From GCA-2688265 sp964527395 (GTDB lineage: Archaea > Nanobdellota > Nanobdellia > Woesearchaeales > GW2011-AR9), in the NCBI GenBank assembly GCA_964527395.1, contig CAZGQD010000004.1, positions 1 through 64,000 on the forward strand: DNA of 64,000 nt, written 5' to 3'. The position numbers were made by a program, and so were the translations under genes. Under the pieces are notes generated by a model. That model saw only the letters and a list, made by a program, of their open reading frames with translations, was not told where the DNA came from and ran no database searches. Within the stretch, counting starts at the first letter, position 1. Each line of letters opens with the position of its first letter. Of the stretch, positions 35,258 through 43,640 are shown one piece after another.

Positions 35258-35425
35258 ATGGCAAAAGTAACAGAAGCATATTGTGTAAAATGTAAAGCAA
35301 AACAAGAAATGAAAGATGGAAAAGAAACAACCATGAAGAACGGACGTAAAGCTATGAAAGGTAAGTGTCCTGTATGTGATACTGGTATGTTCAGAATCAT
35401 GGGTAACGCTGATAAGAAGAAATAA
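35258..35425 (+). CDS. DUF5679-type zinc-ribbon protein, 55 aa
   Basis: This short gene encodes A-Y-C-V-K-C-K-A-K near the N-terminus and K-G-K-C-P-V-C-D-T-G-M-F-R near the C-terminus, separated by T-T-M-K-N-G-R-K-A-M. The C-x2-C ... C-x2-C pattern with an N-G-R block matches DUF5679. A GAGGTG ribosome binding site lies about 9 nt before ATG 35258, and a TATA-like CTTTTTAAGG lies near 35208. Small proteins of this kind are abundant and conserved in archaea and bacteria; the role is unknown. Confidence 0.85.
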   Translation: MAKVTEAYCVKCKAKQEMKDGKETTMKNGRKAMKGKCPVCDTGMFRIMGNADKKK

Positions 35426-35550
35426 TTCTTTCATTTTAATTTTATTTTTTTTATTTTTAATTAAATCAACAATTCTCAAATCTTCCTTTTCAATCAAAAA
35501 TAATTCCTATTTCATCATTCTTATAAATCAATTCAAAAAACAAAGAAATC

Positions 35551-35967
35551 ATGGTTCTAGCTACAGTTCATGCACTAACTGGCTTCACAATAGCTAAATT
35601 ATCACAAAAAAAGTTCAATCTCTCTAATCTAACATTATACTTAGCAGCTTTTGGAGCCATTATTCCTGATTTCGACTTCATCCTAGCCATTTTCTTCCAA
35701 GACATGACTTGGCATAGAGCTTTCACCCACCACATAGCTATTCCAATCATCTTTCTAGCAATTGCCTATTTTCCATTAAAATCATATAGAAAAGAGCTTC
35801 TCTTCTTCAACATTGGTTACGCCAGCCACATTCTCTTAGACAACCTAGCAAAAAACACAAGCATGCTTAATCTTGCATTACTAGATGGCATTGCAATAAC
35901 TATATTTCTTTGCATAATGCTTTATAAATCACTAAAACAAGAATATAAACATGCCAGAACTACCTGA
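35551..35967 (+). CDS. DUF457/YdjM-family membrane-bound metal-dependent hydrolase-like protein
   Basis: Four hydrophobic segments surround the conserved family residues: H-A-L-T-G-F-T-I-A, P-D-F-D-F-I, T-W-H-R-A-F-T-H-H-I and G-Y-A-S-H-I-L-L-D-N. These His and Asp residues are the putative metal ligands. It is an inner-membrane protein of uncertain activity. The gene overlaps fpg by 17 bp, so translation is probably coupled. The TATA-like CTTATAAATC is about 28 bp before ATG 35551. Confidence 0.85.
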   Translation: MVLATVHALTGFTIAKLSQKKFNLSNLTLYLAAFGAIIPDFDFILAIFFQDMTWHRAFTHHIAIPIIFLAIAYFPLKSYRKELLFFNIGYASHILLDNLAKNTSMLNLALLDGIAITIFLCIMLYKSLKQEYKHARTT

Positions 35968-36871
35968 GGTTGAAACTGTAAGACGTGGTTTAGAACAAGT
36001 TAAGGGTAAAACCATCAAAAGCATAGAGCTTAGAGACATCACCAAAAGCATCCAAATAACAAATGAATCTCTAAAAGACAAAAGCATAAAAAACATAGAC
36101 AGAATTGGCAAATACCTTCTAATCCATCTGACAAACAATGATCAAAACAAAACTTGGTGTAACCAAGCTTGGCAGAGCCAAGTCCCAAGGGCTACGACCG
36201 CGGACATACCAAGAGCAAAGCTCGCAAGTAGCAGCCAAACCCTAATTTCTCATTTAAAAATGACTGGCCAATATATTCCTACAAAAAACCAAATTGAAAC
36301 AAAACAAAAGCAAAACAGCCACACTAGGGTTCTTTTTCACTTCACTGACAACTCCTCTCTACTATACAACGACCAACGTAAGTTTGGAACCATGGAACTC
36401 TTAGAAACAAAAGAAGAGCTAGCAGCTTACTTCCAAAAAAGAAAAATCAGCAATAAAACAGACGCTCTTCTAATAGACGACAAAACTCTAATAACAAACC
36501 TAAAAAGCAAGCCAAACACCTCTATCAAAACAGCCCTTCTAGACCAATCAATCATAGCTGGCTTAGGCAATATCTATGCAATGGAGTTATGTTTTCTAGC
36601 AAAAGTCCACCCAAATACAAAAGTAAAAAACACAAAAAACAGCACCTTAAAAACAATCCACAAACATATCAAACCATTATTAAACAAGGCCCTAGAATAT
36701 AAAGGAACTACATTCGATGGCAAATACGTAACTACGAGTGGAGATGCAGGAGAATTCTCCAATTTTCTTAAAGTTTACGGCAAACAAGACTGCCAAGAAT
36801 GCAACGCTAAAATAGAAAAAACCAAGATCAACGGCCGAGGAACTTATCACTGCCCAAAATGCCAGAAATGA
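35951..36871 (+). CDS. mutM: Formamidopyrimidine-DNA glycosylase (Fpg/MutM), with an insertion
   Basis: M-P-E-L-P-E-V-E-T-V provides catalytic Pro2 and Glu3 (Pro1 and Glu2 after Met removal). H-L-K-M-T-G-Q-Y supplies the beta-hairpin Lys, followed by L-G-N-I-Y-A-M-E and a C-terminal zinc finger C-Q-E-C ... C-P-K-C. The enzyme excises oxidised purines and nicks DNA by beta,delta-elimination. It is a bacterial-type repair enzyme, presumably acquired. Residues about 66-95 are an extra segment encoded by palindromic DNA, between the strands K-Y-L-L-I-H-L and T-L-I-S-H-L-K. The catalytic residues flank but do not fall in the insert. Confidence 0.93.
   Translation: MPELPEVETVRRGLEQVKGKTIKSIELRDITKSIQITNESLKDKSIKNIDRIGKYLLIHLTNNDQNKTWCNQAWQSQVPRATTADIPRAKLASSSQTLISHLKMTGQYIPTKNQIETKQKQNSHTRVLFHFTDNSSLLYNDQRKFGTMELLETKEELAAYFQKRKISNKTDALLIDDKTLITNLKSKPNTSIKTALLDQSIIAGLGNIYAMELCFLAKVHPNTKVKNTKNSTLKTIHKHIKPLLNKALEYKGTTFDGKYVTTSGDAGEFSNFLKVYGKQDCQECNAKIEKTKINGRGTYHCPKCQK
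36146..36235. repeat. Palindromic in-frame insertion within mutM
   Basis: About 90 bp contains two adjacent hairpins, CTTGG-tgtaa-CCAAG and CTTGG-cagag-CCAAG, then a G+C-rich stretch with CCGCGG and GAGC-AAA-GCTC. It interrupts an otherwise standard Fpg alignment and adds about 30 residues (including W-C-N-Q-A-W-Q-S-Q-V-P-R) without breaking the frame. The composition differs from the surrounding AT-rich gene. Confidence 0.65.
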
Positions 36872-36964
36872 AATAATCTTAACAAGAAACATTAAACTTT
36901 TCTCGAGGATTTCAAATCTTCATTTAGAAACTTACTAAACAAAAATCAATTATCTAATAAAAAC

Positions 36965-37288
36965 GGCTCTGTAGAAACCCTTTCAGGGGCGTCGATCGCA
37001 GAATGCTGAATGTTTCATTCAGCGTCTGAAAATACCACGTATTTTCATGAAAGAGATAATTTTCGTAAGAGCTTAACCAAACGACCCGAGCCATTTGGCG
37101 AGTGCAGAATCTTTGATTCTGCGACTGAAAATCCTTGATTTTCATGCACGTGGAGAAGAGCCTTTTCATTTATTTTTTCTTGAAAACTTGGCGAATAGTC
37201 AAGTCCCGAAAAATCTTTGAGGATAAATAAGCCAGGAGAGCTTTGCTCGACATTGGCTTCGCCCCGAATTAAGGGTTTCTACAGAGCC
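36965..37288. mobile_element. 324-bp terminal-inverted-repeat element with duplicated twin-hairpin module
   Basis: GGCTCTGTAGAAACCCTT (36965-36982) is perfectly complementary to AAGGGTTTCTACAGAGCC (37271-37288). Inside are two copies of a two-hairpin module: copy 1 has GCTGAATG-TTT-CATTCAGC then TGAAAATAC-CAC-GTATTTTCA; copy 2 has GCAGAATC-TTT-GATTCTGC then TGAAAATC-CTT-GATTTTCA. The stems differ by paired changes that keep complementarity. A GAGC-TTT-GCTC hairpin lies near the right end. No plausible protein is encoded. It fills most of the 526-bp gap between mutM and the site-2 protease. A clear target duplication was not seen. Confidence 0.75.
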
Positions 37289-37397
37289 TAAGATAGTAAA
37301 AATATTAATAAAGAAAGCAAACACAAAAACCAACCATTTATATACCATAAAACAAACATTCCACTACACAATAAAAGTGATTTAAGGTGGTTGGTAA

Positions 37398-38690
37398 GTG
37401 AAAGGTGACATTAAGCTAGGTCGTATTCTAGGGATAGACATAAAACTGCACGCTTCTTGGTGGTTCATAGTAATTCTTCTAGCTTGGGTTCTTTCAAGTG
37501 GCTTCTTTCCCCAGTTCTACCCAAACAACACAACTGCCTTTTACTGGACAGCCGGTATTGCTTCAGCACTTTTCCTTTTCGTAAGCGTAATTATCCATGA
37601 ACTAGCCCATGCCATGGTTGCAAAGACCCAAAACATGGAAGTAGAATCAATAACACTTTTCTTTTTCGGTGGAGTTGCAGGTATTACTGATGAAGACATC
37701 AAACCAAGTTCAGAATTCATGATGGCTATTGCAGGTCCATTAACTTCTTTCGCCTTATCAGCAATTTTCTTCGCAATTTTCGCAGCAACAAGCAACTTAT
37801 TTATCAGCGCAATAACTTTCTATCTCTACCAACTAAACTTCATCCTAGCTGTTTTCAACCTAATTCCAGGATATCCATTAGATGGTGGAAGAGCATTCAG
37901 AGCAGTTCTGCACGCTTACTATAAAGACCTAAAAAAGGCAACCCTTATAGCAAGTTATGTTGGAAAAGGCTTCGCATTTGTTTTAATCATCTTAGGTATC
38001 ATCCAAATCATTTCAGGATTCTTAGGAGGCTTATGGTTAATCCTAATAGGTTTCTTCTTAAATTTCATCGCAGGCGTTAGCTACCAACAAGTTGTCTTCA
38101 AGCAAGTCTTAAGTCAGTGGACAATCAAGAAACTAATCAGCAAAGACTACAAAACCATCCAATCAAACCAGAAACTATCCACATTCTTAAACAAAAACTT
38201 AGGTTCTAGAGACACAGCTTTCGTAGTTAAGGCTAAACAAAAAGTTGTAGGTATAACTGAGGTCCACAAAATTGATGCTATCAAACAAGCAGTAACAAAA
38301 CAAATGACTGTTGGTCAAGTAACTCAACCACTAAGTCAAATAAAAACCCTAAATCAAAATGACAATGCTTACCAAGCTTTCCAAGAATTAATCAAATCTG
38401 ACAGCACTTTTCTTCCTGTAACAGATAAGAAACAAAGCAAATCCAGAAGCAACAAAGCAGCAAAAGTAACTGGAATCATAAGAAAAGACAACATTATGAA
38501 CGCTTTAGTTTGGAACTTAAAGTTTAAAGCTAACTTTGAAGGAAAAGCAGCAAAAGCAAAATCAATTAAAAGCAAAAAAAGCACTAAAAAAACCAATAAA
38601 TCAGCTACTAAGAAAGCATCTACAAAGAAAAATAGCTCAAAAAAATCAGTTTCTAAGAAGCCAAAGAAAAAAGTCAGAAAGAAGAAATAG
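37398..38690 (+). CDS. Site-2 protease (M50 family) with CBS-like region and Lys-rich tail
   Basis: The zinc-binding HExxH motif is H-E-L-A-H (67-71), and the third ligand lies in N-L-I-P-G-Y-P-L-D-G-G-R-A-F (154-167). Six or so hydrophobic segments place the site in the membrane. Residues about 245-375 resemble paired CBS domains (M-T-V-G-Q-V ... L-N-Q-N-D-N-A-Y-Q-A-F-Q-E-L), often an adenylate sensor. The last 50 residues are almost pure Lys/Ser/Thr/Ala. Such proteases cleave membrane-tethered regulators. GTG 37398 is the start, with AAGGTGG as ribosome binding site at 37384-37390 and a TATA-like TTTATATACC near 37336. Confidence 0.92.
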   Translation: MKGDIKLGRILGIDIKLHASWWFIVILLAWVLSSGFFPQFYPNNTTAFYWTAGIASALFLFVSVIIHELAHAMVAKTQNMEVESITLFFFGGVAGITDEDIKPSSEFMMAIAGPLTSFALSAIFFAIFAATSNLFISAITFYLYQLNFILAVFNLIPGYPLDGGRAFRAVLHAYYKDLKKATLIASYVGKGFAFVLIILGIIQIISGFLGGLWLILIGFFLNFIAGVSYQQVVFKQVLSQWTIKKLISKDYKTIQSNQKLSTFLNKNLGSRDTAFVVKAKQKVVGITEVHKIDAIKQAVTKQMTVGQVTQPLSQIKTLNQNDNAYQAFQELIKSDSTFLPVTDKKQSKSRSNKAAKVTGIIRKDNIMNALVWNLKFKANFEGKAAKAKSIKSKKSTKKTNKSATKKASTKKNSSKKSVSKKPKKKVRKKK

Positions 38691-38750
38691 TAGCAAAAAG
38701 CTCAAAATTCTTCAATTGCCTTTTTAAAAATGACCTAATTCTCAACATAA

Positions 38751-39614
38751 ATGGTTGATCGAGTAATATTAATTGGCGAATCTCATTATGATCTATTCAA
38801 AACAGAACGTTACTCCAGAGCCTTTGAAATTTATGATCCAGATAGTCTCTCTTTAGAATATTGCAAAGGGAATGAATATTCTAGTTCTTTAAATAGAGAA
38901 TATATTAACTCTTTAACCTATCTGCCTGATCACAATAAAACTGCTTACTTAGATATAATGGATTCTTATTTAGAAGCCTCAAGGGTGTTTAGTAAAAGAA
39001 CTGGAAAATGTTATTTTTCTAACGATGTTGTTACTAGTAAAGAAAGAGCTTATTTTGATAAAAGATTAACAACATTTGATGATGGGGTTTGGCAAGAAGT
39101 ATTTAATCAACAAACTTTTTATGGCTTTATCATATCTTCGATATTTAGTAAGGAATATTTAATGTCTTGTTATAATGGAAGAATGAGTGCATTTAAAGCA
39201 TTTTTGACTGGAATATCTAAAATTGCAATTAGTTCAGAAATGAACCACTTAGTATCTAGTCAAAATAAATTAGATTCTTTTTATTTTTTTGATCCAGCCT
39301 TTACTGAAGAAGAATATATTGATAGAATTACTAACTTAAATTGTTTTGATCGTGACACTTTTGCCATGAAAAGAATATTAGGACAATCTGGGACAGTAGT
39401 TCATTGTGGTGGTTTTGGACACTTTTATGGTCAATATGACAACTTATTTGAAAGGCTAAAAAGAGAAGGAATCCCAGTCGAAAGAGCAAAACTAATTGAT
39501 TTCCATTCTGAAGACCCAGAAGAAACAGATAGATACAAAGCTACAGTTAGAAATACTATAGATGATTTTATTAGAGCTAATCCAAACAAGGCACCTAGCA
39601 TCTTATATCCTTAA
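38751..39614 (+). CDS. Hypothetical protein, possibly TraB/ChaN-like
   Basis: Two motifs suggest the TIKI/TraB/ChaN superfamily: V-I-L-I-G-E-S-H-Y-D near the N-terminus and V-V-H-C-G-G-F-G-H-F-Y-G near residues 230-240, with D-P-D-S-L-S-L-E-Y between. Members of that superfamily bind metal or haem with the first E and the later H-x-x-x-x-x-H. The similarity is only in short motifs. No signal peptide is visible. Its codons end in T more often than those of the neighbouring genes, which may reflect recent acquisition. TATA-like CTTTTTAAAAATG lies near 38719. Confidence 0.5.
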   Translation: MVDRVILIGESHYDLFKTERYSRAFEIYDPDSLSLEYCKGNEYSSSLNREYINSLTYLPDHNKTAYLDIMDSYLEASRVFSKRTGKCYFSNDVVTSKERAYFDKRLTTFDDGVWQEVFNQQTFYGFIISSIFSKEYLMSCYNGRMSAFKAFLTGISKIAISSEMNHLVSSQNKLDSFYFFDPAFTEEEYIDRITNLNCFDRDTFAMKRILGQSGTVVHCGGFGHFYGQYDNLFERLKREGIPVERAKLIDFHSEDPEETDRYKATVRNTIDDFIRANPNKAPSILYP

Positions 39615-39664
39615 TAATCTAACCTTTCCACTATCTTTTTATATCAAACCACAATTAACCAAAC

Positions 39665-40483
39665 ATGAAAGACCAATGCCTAAATGAAATCAAAGCTTTA
39701 ACTAAACATGACTATGCAGATTTAACCAGCAGAGGTAACGCAAGTATCCTCATAGCTCTTCTAATCTCAAACAAATCCACAGTTTTAATCCCGCAAGAAG
39801 GCGGTTGGATCTCTTATGAATCTCTAGCAACAGCTTTAGGCAAAAAAGTCATCAAAATCAAAACAAATGATGCCATGATCGACATGAATGACCTAAAAAA
39901 GCACTTAAACAAAGACACAGTCCTTCTTTACCACAGTTTAGCAGGCTATTTCGCTCCACAAGACATCAAAGAGATATACAATCAAGCAGAAAAAAACAAC
40001 ACTCTAGTAATCTTAGATTCTTCAGCCTCTATTGGAACCAAATACTGTCATGGCAACTATGCAGACATTATTGTAGGCAGCTTTAGCAAATGGAAGATTG
40101 TTGACGCGAACGCAGCCGGTTTCATCTCTTTCACAAACAATGAACTTTATCAAAAAGCAAAACCCTTACTAAAAGCCACAACCTTCACAGGAACAACAGA
40201 TCTAATCTTAAAAAGGCTACTAAACATCAAAAACAGAATTGACATGCTAACTGGCATCAGAGATCAAACAATAGCTGATTTAGAACATCAAGGTTTCGAA
40301 ATAATTGGAAAAGAGCACCCAATCGGTTTTGTAGTCTTAGTCAAATTCAAAAATGAGATAGAAAAATTAAACATCCAAACCTACTGCACCAAACACAATT
40401 TAGAATATACCATCTGTCCAAGAGAAATAAGGGTTATGCAGGAGGCAATCAGTATCGAAGTAAAGCGTATTCCTAGTGTATAG
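39665..40483 (+). CDS. PLP-dependent aminotransferase-like protein (fold type I, compact)
   Basis: Fold-type I features are present: the small-molecule pocket Asp in V-I-L-D-S-S-A-S-I-G, and the cofactor Lys candidate in V-G-S-F-S-K-W-K with the phosphate-binding Ser beside it. The protein resembles class V/DegT-type enzymes but at 272 residues is about 100 shorter than usual. The N-terminal large-domain segment is abbreviated. Activity and substrate cannot be inferred. Its TATA-like TTTTTATATC is about 28 bp before ATG 39665. Confidence 0.7.
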   Translation: MKDQCLNEIKALTKHDYADLTSRGNASILIALLISNKSTVLIPQEGGWISYESLATALGKKVIKIKTNDAMIDMNDLKKHLNKDTVLLYHSLAGYFAPQDIKEIYNQAEKNNTLVILDSSASIGTKYCHGNYADIIVGSFSKWKIVDANAAGFISFTNNELYQKAKPLLKATTFTGTTDLILKRLLNIKNRIDMLTGIRDQTIADLEHQGFEIIGKEHPIGFVVLVKFKNEIEKLNIQTYCTKHNLEYTICPREIRVMQEAISIEVKRIPSV

Positions 40484-40528
40484 ATGATTTTTCCACTTTC
40501 TTTAATAATTCCCTTTTTTCTCCTAAAT

Positions 40529-41107
40529 TCATCTCCCACGAACAATGTCACAAATCGCTCTAACATTCTTTCGTGTTGGTTCAACATCTCCTGCTAATGC
40601 ATCCTTAAATGAATCTGAAGAAACAACTTGCATATAAGTTGCAGCTCTGTCATATGCACTTCTAATCAATCTTGGAAAACGAGGATGATCAAGTCTAACG
40701 CCTTGTGAAGAAAACAAACTTGTACCAGCATCAAAAGGATTATGTAATTCCATAATCACTCCTAAAAAAGTAGAATAATCTCTTCCACGCCGCGTGGGAT
40801 AAGTAGATTCCAAAAGTCTTCTATGAAAATCAATCTCACGCACACCCAATTCCCTCTCACCAGCAATTTCTCTAGAATGTGGCTGAAGATAACTCCCAAG
40901 GCAGACATAAACCATATCCATTCTACTGATTTCTGTACCAACAATTGCAATATCAACAGCATCTCCACCTTCTTTAAACTTCATTTCACGTTGGTCTTCA
41001 GGCCTGATTGTAACACCAATCACTTCTCCTTCTAATCCATAACCATCATCACTTTCAACACCAAAGAAATTATCCAAGAAATTTTGATGAGTATATAAAT
41101 TCGCCAT
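40529..41107 (-). CDS. Hypothetical protein, 192 aa
   Basis: Unrecognised soluble protein. It has mixed alpha/beta character with V-D-I-A-I-V-G-T-E-I and V-Y-V-C-L-G-S-Y, then a basic, Arg-rich helical C-terminal half. No conserved Cys/His set is apparent. A minus-strand TATA-like GATATATACTTAG near 41123-41140 supports the ATG at 41107. The gene converges with the aminotransferase-like gene, with 45 bp between stops. Confidence 0.55.
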   Translation of the reverse strand: MANLYTHQNFLDNFFGVESDDGYGLEGEVIGVTIRPEDQREMKFKEGGDAVDIAIVGTEISRMDMVYVCLGSYLQPHSREIAGERELGVREIDFHRRLLESTYPTRRGRDYSTFLGVIMELHNPFDAGTSLFSSQGVRLDHPRFPRLIRSAYDRAATYMQVVSSDSFKDALAGDVEPTRKNVRAICDIVRGR

Positions 41108-41248
41108 AGGTCAGTAATGATCTCTAAGTATATATCATTATCCTAAAATTCACTTATACTGAAAGAACATTTCTTTGCACTTTTCCCTTTATAAATACTC
41201 AAAATTCTCAACCATAACCCTTAAATACCCTAATTTCAACCTATAAGC

Positions 41249-41968
41249 ATGGCAATAAAAACATTCATTCAAAACTGTAAAGACAACAATATTGATCTAA
41301 TCGCAAAAACCAGATTCAAAAGATTCTCAGTAGGCGACTTCCCAAGAGAACCAATTTACATAAAAATCATGTCAAAAGGATCTCAGGTCCAAACTGGCTT
41401 TGAATACGCTCCTGACCTAATTTTACTAACAATAGATATGCTTGGAGAAGACCATAAATTTCAAGGTGAAGCTTTACTAACTGCAGCTAAATCAGATCCA
41501 AAAGAAGACGTATCTGCTGCTAAGTTCAAAATAAAACTAAAAAAAGGTAAAAAGTACACATTAGAGTTCGACCTATCTGGAAAAGAACTAAAAGAAGCAA
41601 TAAAAACTCTAGGAGCAAAATATGCTCTTCTGTTCCCTAAATTCACTGCAGATGATAACATCAAACTAAAAATGAAAGGCAGCCCACCAAAGCCAGGTTC
41701 ATTAAAAGAGAAATTCTGCACTTTAAAGGTCACAAAAGAGCACACAGAAACTCTACTCCAAACATTCATGCCAGAAATCAAAGATCACAAATTCAAAAAG
41801 GCAACAATCAACATCGTATTCAACATCAAAGATGCAATTATCCCTAAAGAATACGAAAACGACTTAGCCTTAGCTAGATTACATGCTAAAAAACAAGGAA
41901 CAATTAGTAGAACTATTGAAATTGATGGCAAAGAAGCAGCAAAAGAAGAATTCAACTTCGAAGCGTAA
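41249..41968 (+). CDS. Hypothetical protein, 239 aa
   Basis: Unrecognised. The sequence alternates hydrophobic and charged residues in a way that suggests a beta-sandwich (Y-T-L-E-F-D-L-S; A-T-I-N-I-V-F-N-I-K). It is Lys-rich, with no signal peptide or membrane segment. A TATA-like CTTAAATACC lies about 28 bp before ATG 41249, supporting the start. It stands alone between an unknown gene and the MNT/KilA-N pair. Confidence 0.6.
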   Translation: MAIKTFIQNCKDNNIDLIAKTRFKRFSVGDFPREPIYIKIMSKGSQVQTGFEYAPDLILLTIDMLGEDHKFQGEALLTAAKSDPKEDVSAAKFKIKLKKGKKYTLEFDLSGKELKEAIKTLGAKYALLFPKFTADDNIKLKMKGSPPKPGSLKEKFCTLKVTKEHTETLLQTFMPEIKDHKFKKATINIVFNIKDAIIPKEYENDLALARLHAKKQGTISRTIEIDGKEAAKEEFNFEA

Positions 41969-42066
41969 GCTTAAATCAAGCAATTTCTTTTTCTTTTTCT
42001 TCAATTATTTTCTAAGTTCACCAATTAATTAAATTCATTAAAATATGCAGAAAGCTTTAAATAAAC

Positions 42067-42084
42067 TGAGTGATAATTTACTCA
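42067..42084. promoter_or_regulatory. Palindromic operator candidate before the MNT/KilA-N pair
   Basis: TGAGT (42067-42071) and ACTCA (42080-42084) form an 18-bp inverted repeat that ends one base before the ATG at 42086. A TATA-like CTTTAAATAA (42055-42064) is just upstream. The spot is ideal for autorepression by the winged-helix part of the MNT protein. Confidence 0.55.
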
Positions 42085-42085
42085 T

Positions 42086-42691
42086 ATGAATAAAAAAACA
42101 CTCAAAATAAAAACAGTAAATCTAGAACTAGAAATAATCTCTCACTTCATCAAAACTAAGAACACTCCAATTCATGGAAGAGAGCTTTCAAGACTTTTAA
42201 AACAAAATCAAAAAACAACTCAAAACAAACTAAACTACTTAAAAAATAATAATGCTCTCACTTCAATAACAGCAGGAAAAACAAAACTTTTCCAACTAAA
42301 CTTAAACAACAATCACTTAATCTACACTTTATTCCAAGCTCAAGTTTACAAGACACAAATGCTTATTAATTCTAATTTTGAAATAAAACAAATACTTCAT
42401 GATTTAAGAGAATTAGGAGAAGCTCCCATAATTATTTTCGGATCGTACGCAAAAGGCTACCAAACAAAGCAAAGTGATTTGGACATTTTATACTTAGGAA
42501 AAAAATTAGACACAAACAAGATTCAACACAAATACACAAAAAAACTTCATACTATCAATATTCCAAAATCAGAGTTCACTAAGGGTTTGGAAGAAAAGCA
42601 AAGTTTCATGTTAGAATTAATGAACAATCACATAATTATTCAAGATATCGAATATTTTACTCAAAAATGGCTCAAATGGATAAGAAGATAA
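42086..42691 (+). CDS. Winged helix-MNT nucleotidyltransferase fusion protein
   Basis: An N-terminal winged helix (I-I-S-H-F-I-K-T-K-N-T-P-I-H-G-R-E-L-S-R-L-L) is joined to a minimal nucleotidyltransferase: I-I-F-G-S-Y-A-K-G-Y-Q-T-K-Q-S-D-L-D-I-L-Y is the GS-x10-D-x-D signature. MNT proteins AMPylate HEPN toxins or act as antitoxins. No HEPN gene is adjacent; instead a KilA-N gene follows 7 bp later. The same fold occurs in the MNT at 52606-53187. Likely autoregulates through the operator at 42067. Confidence 0.85.
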   Translation: MNKKTLKIKTVNLELEIISHFIKTKNTPIHGRELSRLLKQNQKTTQNKLNYLKNNNALTSITAGKTKLFQLNLNNNHLIYTLFQAQVYKTQMLINSNFEIKQILHDLRELGEAPIIIFGSYAKGYQTKQSDLDILYLGKKLDTNKIQHKYTKKLHTINIPKSEFTKGLEEKQSFMLELMNNHIIIQDIEYFTQKWLKWIRR

Positions 42692-42698
42692 TACAAAT

Positions 42699-43544
42699 AT
42701 GGCAAAAGAAAATATAATTGAAGTAAATGGGTTAGGAATAAGAATAAAAGATGTCAATTATGAGAAATATGTTTCTCTTACGGATATTGCTAAAAAGAAA
42801 AATCCTGAAGAACCTAGATTCGTCATAATCAATTGGCTTAAAAACAGAAACACCATAGAATTTTTAGGAATCTGGGAAAAGATTCATAATCTTAATTTTA
42901 ACCGTGTAGAATTAGACACGGTTAAATCAGAAGCAGGATTGAATTCATTCACAATTTCTCCTTCAAAATGGATAAAAGAAACAAATGCAATTGGACTTTT
43001 AACAAAAAGTGGAAGATATGGTAGTGGGACTTATGCCCATGAAGATATTGCATTGGAATTTGCTTCATGGATCTCTGCTGAATTCAAATTATACTTCATT
43101 AAAGAATTTAGAAGATTAAAATATCAAGAAAAAGAATCATTAAAAACAAGCTGGGATGTAAAAAGGGAACTAGTAAAAATAAATTATAAAATTCACACTG
43201 ATGCCATTAAAGAAAAATTAATCCCACCTGAAATATCAAAGAAAGAAGCAAAATTGGTCTATGCAACAGAAGCTGATCTGTTAAACAAGGCATTATTTGG
43301 AATGACTGCAAAAGAATGGAAAGAAGTCCATTTCAAAAAAGAAGGAAATATGAGAGATTATGCAAATGTGGCTCAACTTGTAGTTTTAGCTAACTTACAA
43401 TCTCTAAACTCAGAATATATAAAGAAAGGATCATCTTCTTCTGAAAGACTAATTGAACTAAATAGAATCGCAATATCTCAGTTAAAATCACTAATAAAGA
43501 GCAAAAAATTAAGTTCTTTAGAAAAACGTAAATATTTATCTTAA
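42699..43544 (+). CDS. KilA-N domain protein
   Basis: The N-terminal region is a KilA-N DNA-binding domain: Y-V-S-L-T-D-I-A-K, then N-W-L-K-N-R-N-T-I-E-F-L-G-I-W-E, W-I-K-E-T-N-A-I-G-L and S-G-R-Y-G-S-G-T-Y-A-H-E-D-I-A-L-E-F-A-S-W-I-S. The C-terminal half (V-Y-A-T-E-A-D-L-L-N-K-A-L-F-G-M-T) is common in this virus-derived family. It is translated from the same mRNA as the MNT gene, 7 bp away. A perfect 30-bp palindrome occupies codons 67-76. DNA-binding function is likely; biological role unknown. Confidence 0.9.
   Translation: MAKENIIEVNGLGIRIKDVNYEKYVSLTDIAKKKNPEEPRFVIINWLKNRNTIEFLGIWEKIHNLNFNRVELDTVKSEAGLNSFTISPSKWIKETNAIGLLTKSGRYGSGTYAHEDIALEFASWISAEFKLYFIKEFRRLKYQEKESLKTSWDVKRELVKINYKIHTDAIKEKLIPPEISKKEAKLVYATEADLLNKALFGMTAKEWKEVHFKKEGNMRDYANVAQLVVLANLQSLNSEYIKKGSSSSERLIELNRIAISQLKSLIKSKKLSSLEKRKYLS
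42897..42926. repeat. Codon-aligned in-gene palindrome within the KilA-N coding sequence
   Basis: TTTAACCGTGT (42897-42907) and ACACGGTTAAA (42916-42926) are perfect 11-bp complements around an 8-nt loop. The 30-bp palindrome begins and ends on codon boundaries and encodes F67 to K76. It lies in the short variable stretch before the conserved E-A-G-L-N-S-F segment. Confidence 0.9.
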
Positions 43545-43640
43545 AATTGGTTCAATTCCCAAGAGCTTTAAAAAATAGGTTATTATACAATCTAATTTTG
43601 TGCCAACACCTTTTTAAACCCAAAACTAAGGTGCAAAATC

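Noticed and set aside
36954..37169. Minus-strand ORF of 71 codons
   Set aside because: It is formed by the hairpin repeats of the inverted-repeat element, and has no promoter or ribosome binding site.
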